A program made the translations under genes and the position numbers. From Ptychodera flava (taxonomy: Eukaryota; Hemichordata; Enteropneusta; Ptychoderidae), in contig NC_091940.1 of assembly GCF_041260155.1 (NCBI RefSeq), positions 28,266,151 to 28,330,150 on the forward strand: 64,000 bases of DNA, read 5' to 3'. The notes beneath the pieces were generated by a model that saw only the letters and a program-made list of their open reading frames with translations, had not been told where the DNA came from and did no database searches. Shown here one piece after another: positions 1-9,608 of this stretch. Positions within the stretch are counted from its first letter, which is position 1. The number at the start of each line of letters is the position of its first letter.

Positions 1-200
1 GGTATATTTTGGCCGCTAGAAGGCTCATATTTGCACATTTGGCCGCTGGAAGGCTCATATTTGCATATTTGGCCGTTGGAAGGCTCACATTTGGCCGTTG
101 GAAGGCTCATATTTGGCCGCTAGAAGGCTCATATTTGCACATTTGGCCGTTGGAAGGCTCACAGAACGCTCAGACATTTGGCCGTTAGAAGGCTCACTTT
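1..200 (+). repeat. Minisatellite at Helentron left side
   Basis: About eight imperfect tandem copies of a 22-33 base unit built on the core TTTGGCCGYTRGAAGGCTCA, some units extended by an ATATTTGCACA spacer. It may start before the window. It lies 310 bases upstream of the OTU frame, so it is probably the terminal or subterminal tandem array often seen in Helentrons; that assignment is inference. Confidence 0.75.
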
Positions 201-512
201 TCACTTTATAACAATCACACCATCATAAGAATCAAATAAATATTTAAAATTGGAAGATTTGAGTACTTGGTTTAATTTTAGAGTGACTGCCACAAGATAT
301 ATATACACAACATACAGAGATATATTTATTTATTCTTGGTGTTTTATCTAATAATCCATCCATCCTAGAGAAATACAAGGATAACTTCTACACGACTTCT
401 TGAGTGAAACACAACAGCATTTATTCCAGATTATACCTTTTTGATACTGCAACAACTACAATAATCTGAAGGAATCTTATCACATCTGTTAGAAGTTGAA
501 TACATCAATACA

Positions 513-1279
513 ATGAGAGTAAAGAAATTAAGCCACAAGGCCAAAAATGAAAAGAGAAAATTGCATCTCCAACATAAAAGACAATGTCCACAAAATTCTT
601 ACAGAAAGGTGGTTATTGAGGGTGATGGCAATTGTTTATTTAGGGCTATAAGTCAAGGTCTCTTTGGATCTCAGATTCATCATAATGCTGTAAGATTACA
701 AATTGTCAACTATATAATTGATCATTGGGATCAATATGAGCAGTTCATTAAAGGTGAATATCAGAGATATCATGTAAATAATCAAGATGACTACAGACAG
801 TACATGTCTATATCTGACCAAGGTTTGGCAACTCATGGTGGCCATATTGAAATAAATGCAGCTGCTATGGCATACAGTGTAAAATTGCAGTTCATCTAGA
901 TGTTCTGAATGAACCATTCGACACTGAAGGTGAATCGTCTGAAACAATACACCTATTATATCATGCAATCCGTGTAGAAGGACAAATTGATAGTGGGCAC
1001 TATGATTTCCTTGAGAAAAGAGATACAGAGACATTTCATGACACGGCTGAAACCACAGACTGTGCAAATTATAGAGAGAAAGAGAAAGACAAGAAAAGAA
1101 AGCAAGAAAAAAGGAAAATGGTAGAGTTCAGAGAAAATGAACAGCAGAGAAATGTTCAATCAATGAAATTAAGACGGTCTGATGAAGTGTACAGACAAAG
1201 TGAACAACAGAGAAATGCTCAATCAAAGAAATTAAGACGGTCTGATGAGTGTACAGACACAATGAACAACAGAGAAATG
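513..1279 (+). pseudogene. Helentron OTU-like cysteine protease module
   Basis: The first frame (513-899, ATG at 513) has a basic N terminus and then GDGNCLFRAIS, the D-G-N-C active-site block of OTU proteases with the catalytic Cys. A frame change near 895 leads to a second frame from about 893 that continues the fold with LLYHAI and SGHYDFL, the latter carrying the expected catalytic His, and then a highly charged Lys/Glu/Arg stretch that runs into the 63-bp repeats. OTU modules are a known accessory of Helentrons; their role in transposition is not established. Both catalytic motifs survive but in different frames. Confidence 0.85.
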
Positions 1280-1577
1280 TGAAATCAATGAAATTAGACG
1301 GTCTGATGAGGTGTACAGACAAAGTGAACAACAGAGAAATGTGAAATCAATGAAATTAAGACGGTCTGATGAGGTGTACAGACAAAGTGAACAACAGAGA
1401 AATGTGAAATCAAAGAAATTAAGACGGTCTGATGAAGTGTACAGACACAATGAACAACAGAGAAATGTTGAATCTATGAAATTAAGACGGTCTGATGAAA
1501 TGTACAGACAAAATGAACAACAGAGAAATGCTAAATCAAAGAAATTCAGACGGTCTGATGAAGTGTACAGACAAGCT
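1139..1577 (+). repeat. 63-bp coding tandem repeat (21-aa basic unit, 7 copies)
   Basis: Seven head-to-tail copies start at about 1139, 1202, 1264, 1326, 1389, 1452 and 1515. The period is 63 bases, giving a 21-residue unit that contains EQQRNVKS and LRRSDEVYRQ. The second and third units are 62 bases, so each has lost one base, and together these shift the frame from that of the OTU part to that of the 1311-2069 part. The units are rich in Arg, Lys, Glu and Gln and would probably form a charged helix between protease and Rep. Confidence 0.9.
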
Positions 1578-1579
1578 GA

Positions 1580-2069
1580 AAAAGAAGGTGATGCAAGAGC
1601 TAAGAAAATTAAAAGAAATTGCAGTGGTGCCAAATCAATTAATGAACTTATTGAAGTTTTCCATAAATCAGTTCAGAATGGTCCAACATTTGTATGTGTG
1701 TGCTGTGAACAGCTGTGGTACAGAGAAAGTGTTGTAAATTACAATAATATTAAAAGTAAATTGTCATCATTGGCATCATCCTATGTAAATGCCACAGATG
1801 ATGAAATGTCACCATTATGTCAAACTTGTTACTCATATTTAAAAGAGTCAAAGCTGCCACCTTGTGCTGTAGCAAACAAAATGTCATTCCCAGGAATCCC
1901 ACCAGAGTTAAAATTACATCCACTTGAAGAAAGACTTGTTGCCTTACGTATTCCTTTCATGCAAATCAGAGAATTGCCACGGGGTAGACAAGTTAGTCTC
2001 AAAGGCAATATTGTAAATGTCATAGCTGATGTATCTAGCACTGTTTCAACATACCCAGAACTATCATGA
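1580..2069 (+). pseudogene. Helentron Cys-rich linker domain
   Basis: In the frame running 1311-2069 the repeats give way to a domain with CVCCEQLWYRES, then LCQTCYSYL and PPCAVANKMSFPGIPPEL, and finally LEERLVALRIPFMQIRELPRG. This paired-Cys module precedes the Rep domain in many animal Helitron proteins and looks like a zinc-binding segment. The frame stops at 2069; codons that would fit the family continue in other frames, so there is at least one break at 2050-2100. Confidence 0.8.
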
Positions 2070-3880
2070 TTCACAAACAATACCTGTCAAATTCAAAAGG
2101 AAATAAGCTACAATCATGCTACCAAGTTGAAAATATTAGACCTCACAAAGTGATAATGGCAGCAAAGTGGTTAGTTGAAAACAGTCCTTTGTATAAAGCG
2201 GAAAAGATAACAATTGGTACAAATTGGAATGTTTGTGATCAGAATGAATCTGATGACTGGGAAGAATTTTTGCAGGACAATGATTGCAATCTTAATTCTA
2301 AAATAGATGAACAGGAATCCTGTAATGAAAATGTTGATAATAACAATGATGATGATTGTGATGATAACAATGATGATTGGACAGAAGAAATCAAATTAGA
2401 GGATCAGGCTGCTGGAACATTAGATACAATGCTTTCACTTTCTTATGATAGAAACATAGATTCACAAGGAGCATTTTGCTTTGCCCCGGGTGAAGGCAAC
2501 AGACCTTTAGATATATTTCAAGATAAGTATTCCGAAGAACTCTCATTTCCAACAATTTTTTGTGGTCAGCCGAGACAAAGTGAACAAAACATCCCAGTAT
2601 CATACAGTACACTATGCAAATGGGAACTGCGACATAAAGATCGAAGAGTTGCGAAATCTGTTCCGAACATTTTCTTCAAACTGAAAAAGTTACAAAGTCA
2701 GCAAATCAAAGACAAAGCATCATTATGCTTACGCAAATGTAATCTGAAAGGCCGTAAAGTAACAGCTGGTGAAGTGCAATCTCCTCAAAATGTAGACAAG
2801 ATAGTTAGACTTGATGAAGGATTCAGGGTATTAAAAACATTGAGAGGGTCACCACCATATTGGGAAAGTGCTAAGAGAGACATTTTTGCTATGATACGCC
2901 AAATTGCAATTCCTACATACTTCATGTCCTTCTCATCAGCAGAGTCCAAGTGGATACATCTTTTGAAAATTCTTGGAAAGACAGTTCATGAAAAGGAGTA
3001 CACAGACAATGATATATTAAATATGTCATGGAACACTAAGTCTGAACTGATCAAATCAGACCCGGTTACTTGTGCTCGACACTTTGACCATTGCTTTCAG
3101 CAATTTATGCATGATTTTCTACTCAGTTCACACCATCCACTTGGTGAAATACAGGACTACTTTTACAGAGTCGAGTTTCAACAAAGAGGGTCACCACATG
3201 TACACATGCTTGTATGGATCAAAGATGCACCACAGTATGGTGAGAATGATGATGATGAAATTATTAATTTCATAGATCAGTATATTACATGCAGCAATGA
3301 AACCAGTGATGAAAACCTTGCAGAGTTGATAAATTATCAGATGCATAGACATGCAAAAACATGTAAAGTCAAAGGTCAGTGTGTTTGTAGATTTGGCTTT
3401 CCTCTACCACCTATGCCAAGAACAATGATATTGCAACCATTACCTATGGATATTGATGAAACAACAGAACAGAGCCTTAAAGAACACTATACACGTATTA
3501 AAACTGTACTTTCTGATTTACAATTCGGAGAAAAGCTCTCATTTGATGAATTCTTAGACAAAAACAACTTGATGAGGAGACCTACATTAAAGCAATACAG
3601 TCATCCCTAACATCTGAAAAAATCTTCCTCAAAAGATCACCTAATGAAATCAGAATAAATAATATAATGAAATTCTACTGAAAGCATGGAGGGCAAACAT
3701 GGACATTCAATTTATTATAGATCCATATGCCTGTGCAATGTACATAGCATCTTACATCAGCAAAGCTCAACGAGGAATGAGTAACTTGCTAGCTAGAGCT
3801 GTAGATGAAGTGAGAGAAGGAAATCAAGACATCAGGGAGAGTGTCAGACATATAGGAAACAATTCCTAAATCATGTTGAA
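2066..3880 (+). pseudogene. Helentron Rep (HUH endonuclease) domain
   Basis: The frame 2066-3610 carries the start of the Helitron_like_N region (VENIRPHKVIMAAKWLVENS), an acidic Asn/Asp-rich insert, then IPTYFMSFSSAES and the metal-binding HUH motif within RGSPHVHMLVW at about 3185-3215. About 120 bases after the stop the Rep tyrosine motif follows in another frame, [17 protein letters not shown] at about 3726-3776, with the two tyrosines expected to attack DNA during rolling-circle transposition. A final segment near 3860-3915 carries [15 protein letters not shown]. The core catalytic motifs are conserved, but the Rep is split over at least three frames. Confidence 0.9.
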
Positions 3881-3921
3881 GTTAGTGCCCAAGAGGCTGT
3901 GTATCTAACTATGCAAATAAA

Positions 3922-4314
3922 TTGAGGAGAGCATCACGAGATGTCATATTTGTTAATACATCACCCCCTAATGATCGAGTTATTCTACTGAAACCACTGG
4001 ATGAAATACAAAATATGCCGGCAAATGCTACTGATATAGAAAGTGACAACATCTTGAAAAAATATGAGCGTCGTCCAAAAGCCCTTGAGAAATTGTGCTT
4101 GGCAGATTTTGCAGCTTGGTATACTTTTGAAAGGGAAAAACCTGATGAAGTAGAGAAGAAAGACAATGATGATGTTTACAATGATGACAACAACAACAGT
4201 GGGACAACTTATCGTGTCGGTAAACTTATCTACAAAAACGCACAAAAAGTAAAGTCATCCGATATGTTCGTTTTCATAAAGAGAGAGACTCAGAAAATCA
4301 TTACAGAGAGTTAG
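3922..4314 (+). pseudogene. Helentron Rep-helicase connector
   Basis: A 130-residue frame beginning at RRASRDVIFVNTSPP and containing RRPKALEKLCLADFAAWY, a block typical of the region between the Rep and helicase domains of Helitron proteins. It ends before the helicase frame, and 4315-4480 holds further linker sequence in mixed frames. Confidence 0.75.
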
Positions 4315-4480
4315 TAATGTTGTTTTATCATTGGAGACATGAAAATCAACTATTGGCTGGTTGTAGTACATACCATGACCGCTATTTGCAAATAAAACAG
4401 GAAGTAGATACTAACAAAAGGATTACAATAAAAATGCTGAGGCATTAGATCAAGCAATTGAAGCAGTACAGAATACAGCT

Positions 4481-6169
4481 GTGGATATGTTTGACAATAT
4501 TGCTCCAAATACAGAACATCAGGAAAGACAAGACTCTGCAGAAGGATGCAGACAAAGTGACACAATGAACATATTTGCCCCACAGAATGACAGTCATTCA
4601 CAATATGACATAGGACAAGACATTGGCATGGCTGTAAACAATCCCAATATTGAAGAACTTCAACACCCACGAATGCCTGACAGTCAGCTGTACCCCATTT
4701 TACAGATTCTTAACAAGAAGCAAAAAGAAATATTCTATCATATAATTCATTGGATTAAAACAAAAACAGATCCTTTGCATGTGTTTGTTACAGGTGGAGC
4801 AGGTGTTGGTAAATCTGTTGTTCTGAAATCACTTTATCAAGTACTTTTGAAACATCTTTCAAGTCGTCCTGGTGAAAATCCTGACAATGTATTACTATTA
4901 CTCATGGCACCAACAGGCAAGGCTGCATACAATATTAAAGGGAGTACAATTCACTCAGCGCTGCAGATTCCTGCAAGCCAAGGATTTCACTATAAACCCT
5001 TAACATCAGAAAGACTAAATACTTTGCAAGCAAAATATAGGAATCTTAAAGTCATTTTTATAGATGAAATTTCCATGGTGGGTAATGGCATGTTCAATTA
5101 CATCAACCTCAGACTTCAACAAATCATGGCAAACAATCAGCTCTTTGGTGGTGTCAGTATAGTTGCATTTGGGGACCTGTATCAATTGAAGCCTGTCTTT
5201 GATGGCTGGATATTTAATGATCTTAGGCATGATTATGGACCACTTGCTTTAAATATCTGGAAAGACCTATTCAAAATGTTTGAATTAACAGATATTATGC
5301 GTCAAAAAGATGACTTGGATTTCGCACAATTACTTAATCGTGTACGTGAAGGAAAACACACTTCACATGACATCAGTATTCTGAAAACCCGCATAGTACA
5401 AACCAATAATGGAAGTCCACCGTACAATGATTCAATAGTGCATCTCTACTGTGAAAACAGACTTGTTGATAACCATAATGTGTTAGTGTACGACAGACTT
5501 ACAGAAACTAAAACAAATGTATCTGCTACTGATACTGTAATTGGGGATGTCTCTGAAACAGTGAAACAAAAAACATTAACCATAGTTGCAATGTTAGGTC
5601 CTCAAAAGACAATGGGATTAGTATCTCAATTATACATTGGAATAAATCAACGAGTTGAACTATGTATGAATCTGTGTGTTGATGATGGATTAATAAATGG
5701 CACTCCAGGAGTAATAAAGTTTATTGATGGACCAGACTTAGATCATGTCATGATTCTATGGATTTTATTTGATGATAGCACTGTTGGCAAAGCACTGCGA
5801 CAAGAAAAACGACATTTATACCAGAGGAGAGTAACCAAAGCATGGACACCCATTACACAGATATCACGGCAATTCAGAGTAGGAAGACATAAAAATGCTG
5901 AAGTTGTTAGAAAACAATTTCCCATCAGACCAGCCAGTGCAAAGACTGTCCACCGTTGCCAAGGTGATACTCTCACTGATGTAGTTGTTGATTTCAGTAC
6001 TGCTTCAAACAGAAACCAGTGTCATATACACTATGTTGCCCTTAGCAGAGTCACAAAACTTGCTGGTCTTCACATAACCACATTACAGGAAATCAAATAT
6101 CTGTCAGCAGTGATGTCACAGAAGAAATGCAACGCATGCGATCACATTCCATGTTACAACTTTGCTTGA
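4481..6169 (+). pseudogene. Helentron PIF1-like helicase module
   Basis: A 562-residue uninterrupted frame, the best preserved part of the element. It shows Walker A (VTGGAGVGKS, about 4789-4818), LMAPTGKAAYNIKGSTIHSA (motif Ia), Walker B with FIDEISMVG, FGDLYQLKPV (motif III) and the C-terminal TVHRCQGDTL and HYVALSRV blocks of PIF1/RecD-like superfamily 1 helicases. In Helitrons this enzyme unwinds the donor strand after Rep nicking. It normally forms one polypeptide with Rep; here the two are separated by frame breaks. No promoter or start of its own is implied by the ATG at 4481. Confidence 0.92.
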
Positions 6170-6189
6170 CTTTTCCATATGATATACCA

Positions 6190-6826
6190 ACAAATTTATT
6201 GTTGCTTATCAAAATGTAAGATCACTTCATTGCCATTTTCAAGATGTTGTCAATGATTTCAGTTTGACATCAGCTCATGTACTTATTTGCAGTGAATCAA
6301 GATTACAAAGTGGTGATCAAAATGATGATTACACAATTCCAGGTTTTGAAATTTCCAGACATGACGATAACAGAAATCAAACAACAAGACCATATCATGG
6401 CCTAGTATTGTATAGCAAAGCGAACATCCTGGAGTCAGTTCCACAATCACACAATTACTTACACTGCGAGTTTATCACAGCAATATACAAAACAACATTT
6501 GGCTTACTTCAAGTTGTTGCTATTTATATTCCACCTTCAACACCAATAGGCAATTTAAAAAGAGCTCTTTTAAATCTTAATGAAGAACTCGACAATAATT
6601 TACCAACAGTGATACTTGGTGATTTCAATATTGATTTGTTACAAGAAACACCTTCAGCAAAACAATTGATTGAACTTATGACAAACCAACTCAAATACAA
6701 ACAAGTTATCAACAACCAACAACAAACTATGGATCTTGCCTTGATCATATTTATACAAATATTCAGTGTACAGATTTTGGTGTACTTGAATCCTACTACA
6801 GTGATCACAAACCAGTGTGGGTAGCA
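6190..6826 (+). pseudogene. Helentron AP-like (EEP) endonuclease module
   Basis: Starting just after the helicase stop, this reads through VLICSESRL, YHGLVLYSKA, VVAIYIPPSTP and VILGDFNIDLL, the last being the GDFN motif of the endonuclease/exonuclease/phosphatase family. The closing SDHKPVW motif with its catalytic Asp-His is present at about 6795-6815 but one frame over, so one break lies near 6735. The TAA at 6824-6826 ends the module. Endonucleases of this type are characteristic of Helentrons and are absent from canonical Helitrons. Confidence 0.88.
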
Positions 6827-6830
6827 GTAT

Positions 6831-7460
6831 AAAAAATTATAACAACAATCACTCACATAATACTCAGTTATGCAGTCATGTCAAGCACAAAATAATGCAA
6901 AAGATAACTTTCAAATGAGCTTTTCAATGCCATTCAACACTAAAAAGCACTTCATTCAACTATGCACTATTGATGCTGTCATTGTCATTTCAACTTTCCT
7001 CCTTTTCTTTAATACCTCAATACTAAAGCTCAATCTTGAATTCCACATACAAATTACAAACTGATAACTATCACTAATTATTTAATCATCTAATTCCACC
7101 ATAATTTGACAGCTTAGTATCCATGTATTCCATTGGAAAATATATTCTACTTGTAATACTCAGGATGGTCTTGGTACTTAAATCCCACTAGCTATCAATA
7201 AGATAACTGCATAACCAAAAACATCAACATTGTCTAGGATATATTCATGTCATGAATTATTCATTTTATTTCCATTACTCAAATACACTACCAAGAACAT
7301 TAATATGTAAAAGATCATGATTTCAATACCTAACATTCCCATTTCCTCATTCACATAATTCTCAAAGCGCAAATGTTATTTCTACTTCCACTAGAAATAT
7401 TCAACCATATACAAACTGCACTAGATAGACAAATACAAGATTGACCTACTTACAGTGAAA
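6831..7460. other. A+T-rich sequence without a recognisable gene
   Basis: No coding frame with support. It may include the 3' end of the Helentron, but no definite terminal hairpin was identified. Confidence 0.5.
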
Positions 7461-7714
7461 CCCCTATGGGACGAACCATTACACTTTGGAGACGACGGGT
7501 GGTCAGAAATGAAAAAAAAATTCAGAGTAGAAAATTTAAAACCAAAAATTTCAAGAGCACTTTGCAAAATAATGCATTAAATAGAAACACAAATCTGTAA
7601 TACAAAAATATACAAGGACATTCAGCGGCAAAAATATTACATATCGAACTTTACATTTTACTATACACAACGACGATGTGAAAGGTTTTCCCACACGAGC
7701 ACAACGCCTCCACC

Positions 7715-8614
7715 AGTCCGGGTCAGCTCCAAAATTGGAGACTCATTATGATAATGTATTCCGGCATTCAGCCAATCATCGACCAGATTACATCATTAAT
7801 AACGTACAGGTCACGCTGGGTCACAAATTACCCACCAAGTGTGATCGGCAGTTTTGGGACGCTTGTTAAGCCCCTGTCTTGTGAATTTCGACGAATTTCG
7901 ACAGTCAACATAATCCACGTGTTCTGCAGAAGGTCATGTCCAACAAGGAGTCCGATTAGTGAACAAATATTCGAAATATTGACGATTTATTTCTACCCCC
8001 AGTTTATCGATTTCGCTCAAGTACCGAGAATCATTTTGTGGATGTTCGTCATCTCTATTAGAATACTGTTATAAAGGTTATTTGTGTAGGTACGCGTATA
8101 ACATTTTGCAAGAAAGAAGAGCAATGTCAGAGCTTTAGAACGATACCTGTTTTGTAGTTGTGAAACGCAGACTAAAAATGGTACGCGATTTTGAAAATGT
8201 GTTGACAGAGTGGCCACACAACTGTTCCCCATACGGTAGAATTTGTATCGCTGCCATCTCCGATACAAATGGGGTATTCTGAACGATCTGTGTAGGTACA
8301 CGATTTATATTTCGCAGGACTTCAAGCCAGAGTCTAGGAATCACAGCGATATATGGGGTTTGGTTGTCTTAGCCAGAATAAAACTGGTACGCGATTTTGA
8401 AATTGTGTTTTGACAGAGTGGCCACACAACTGTTCGACATTATGACAGAATATGGCGCGGGAGTTCGACACAGTATGGCGTCCGTAACGAAGGACGCATG
8501 TGGAGGTTGCCAGGAAATACAATTTTTACTGATGGCGCGCTGGCCGCTGATTGGCTAATGAGAGGGGGAAAATATTATGGTATAGCGTCTCCAATTTTGG
8601 AGCTGACCCGGACT
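7715..8614. mobile_element. 900-bp element with perfect 28-bp terminal inverted repeats
   Basis: Bases 7715-7742 (starting AGTCCGGGTCAGCTCC) are the exact reverse complement of 8587-8614. No transposase is encoded between them. Inside is a pair of direct repeats of about 50 bases (about 8181-8230 and 8385-8437) sharing TGACAGAGTGGCCACACAACTGTTC. I saw no clear target-site duplication, so the family is unknown; a non-autonomous DNA transposon is most likely. Confidence 0.7.
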
Positions 8615-8918
8615 GTCAACTTGCGTACGCATGTGCACATGTAAATTAATCACAAAACTGCACTGATTCTCGATTACACACGAAAAGGCTGCATCCTATA
8701 TCGAATACCAAATTTCATTCTAGGGATCCTGATCACCTCATTTTGTATGCATTCCGCTTTTGAATTGTCATTGGCCCATCAACAAAATTGCAACATTTTT
8801 CGAAACTACACTAGGACACACCCACTCCCTTGCTTCCTATTACGTTTGTTGTCTTTCCCCATACCTCTCATTGGTCCGGACGAGGCAATTTCAGAATCCA
8901 CTTAATATTCATGAGCAC

Positions 8919-8926
8919 TATATAAA
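8919..8926 (+). promoter_or_regulatory. Putative TATA box of the OB-fold gene
   Basis: TATATAAA lies 35-40 bases before a plausible transcribed leader. An inverted CCAAT (ATTGG) sits about 50 bases upstream at 8871. The leader from about 8955 ends in a good splice donor (ACAA|GTAAGTA, exon end 9045) and an acceptor (TTCTTCAG) follows at 9129, suggesting a 5' non-coding exon. Confidence 0.5.
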
Positions 8927-9368
8927 CCCACGCTCGTGATTTTGCACGCCACATTTTTAGAGAAACCTTTCAAGCGAAAGGTTACCAGAGAGGTGCGTCC
9001 CAGAAGTCCCTGTCGCCGTCCAAAAAGGAATAATTTTATAAACAAGTAAGTATTTCTTATTTTTATAGTACTTGAAGGAGTGCCTTTACGTTATTACGAA
9101 ACCATATCGTAACATTTACTTTTCTTCAGGATAGGATTGCCACAGAATCAATCGTTCACCTGTTTTGCTTGAATACAATACCAGTCAGTCATAGACATAT
9201 TGTCAATGTGTACAAAAATCATTTTTCTACACAGCGTTCCACACAATCTTCATCAACAAAACAGCCTCAAAGGAGATTGTCTAATTTTGCTGCAAATGTC
9301 TACTGTTTTCAACCACTTTACAATACCATTTTCCACTTGTCTACAGATTCCATCAAACCTCGCTCACA

Positions 9369-9608
9369 ATGGCCACCAGCACTCAAGATATAACCATAAA
9401 AATAAAACTTCTAGAAGAACCTGAGGAGCGATACTCCACAAATGGACCATTCCACAATGTAATGGCGATAGACGACAACGGCAACATCCATGAGGTCAAA
9501 ATATGGAAAGACGGATGCATTCGTAAATTTGCCAAGGGCGCATTTCTGGAATTACGACGCTTCACAAACTGTCGAGACGGTGCAATTGGCGTCAACAAAT
9601 ATACGAAG
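9369..9608 (+). CDS. OB-fold gene coding exon 1
   Basis: 80 codons from the ATG, ending GTCAACAAATATACGAAG before the donor GTGCAC, phase 0. Holds most of the first OB-like domain. Confidence 0.75.

Larger units (their letters stand above)
1..6830 (+). mobile_element. Decayed autonomous Helentron (rolling-circle Helitron with OTU and endonuclease)
   Basis: A single-strand run of modules in the order OTU cysteine protease, repeat-rich basic linker, Cys-rich linker, HUH replication initiator (Rep), PIF1 superfamily 1 helicase and AP-like endonuclease. Rep plus helicase define Helitrons; the endonuclease and OTU additions mark the Helentron (Helitron2) branch found in animals. The reading frame is interrupted several times (near 895, two places around 1260-1300, near 2060, 3605-3700, 3860, 3915, 4315-4480 and 6735), so the copy cannot encode one continuous protein, yet every module is still recognisable, which suggests a fairly young loss. 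Exact ends were not established: the left end may lie outside the window and no convincing 3' hairpin was fixed after 6830. Confidence 0.9.

Noticed and set aside
1232-1633. Cys-rich repeated minus-strand protein (LYTSSDRLNF units)
   Set aside because: Antisense shadow of the 63-bp coding repeat of the Helentron; the plus strand has the domain context.
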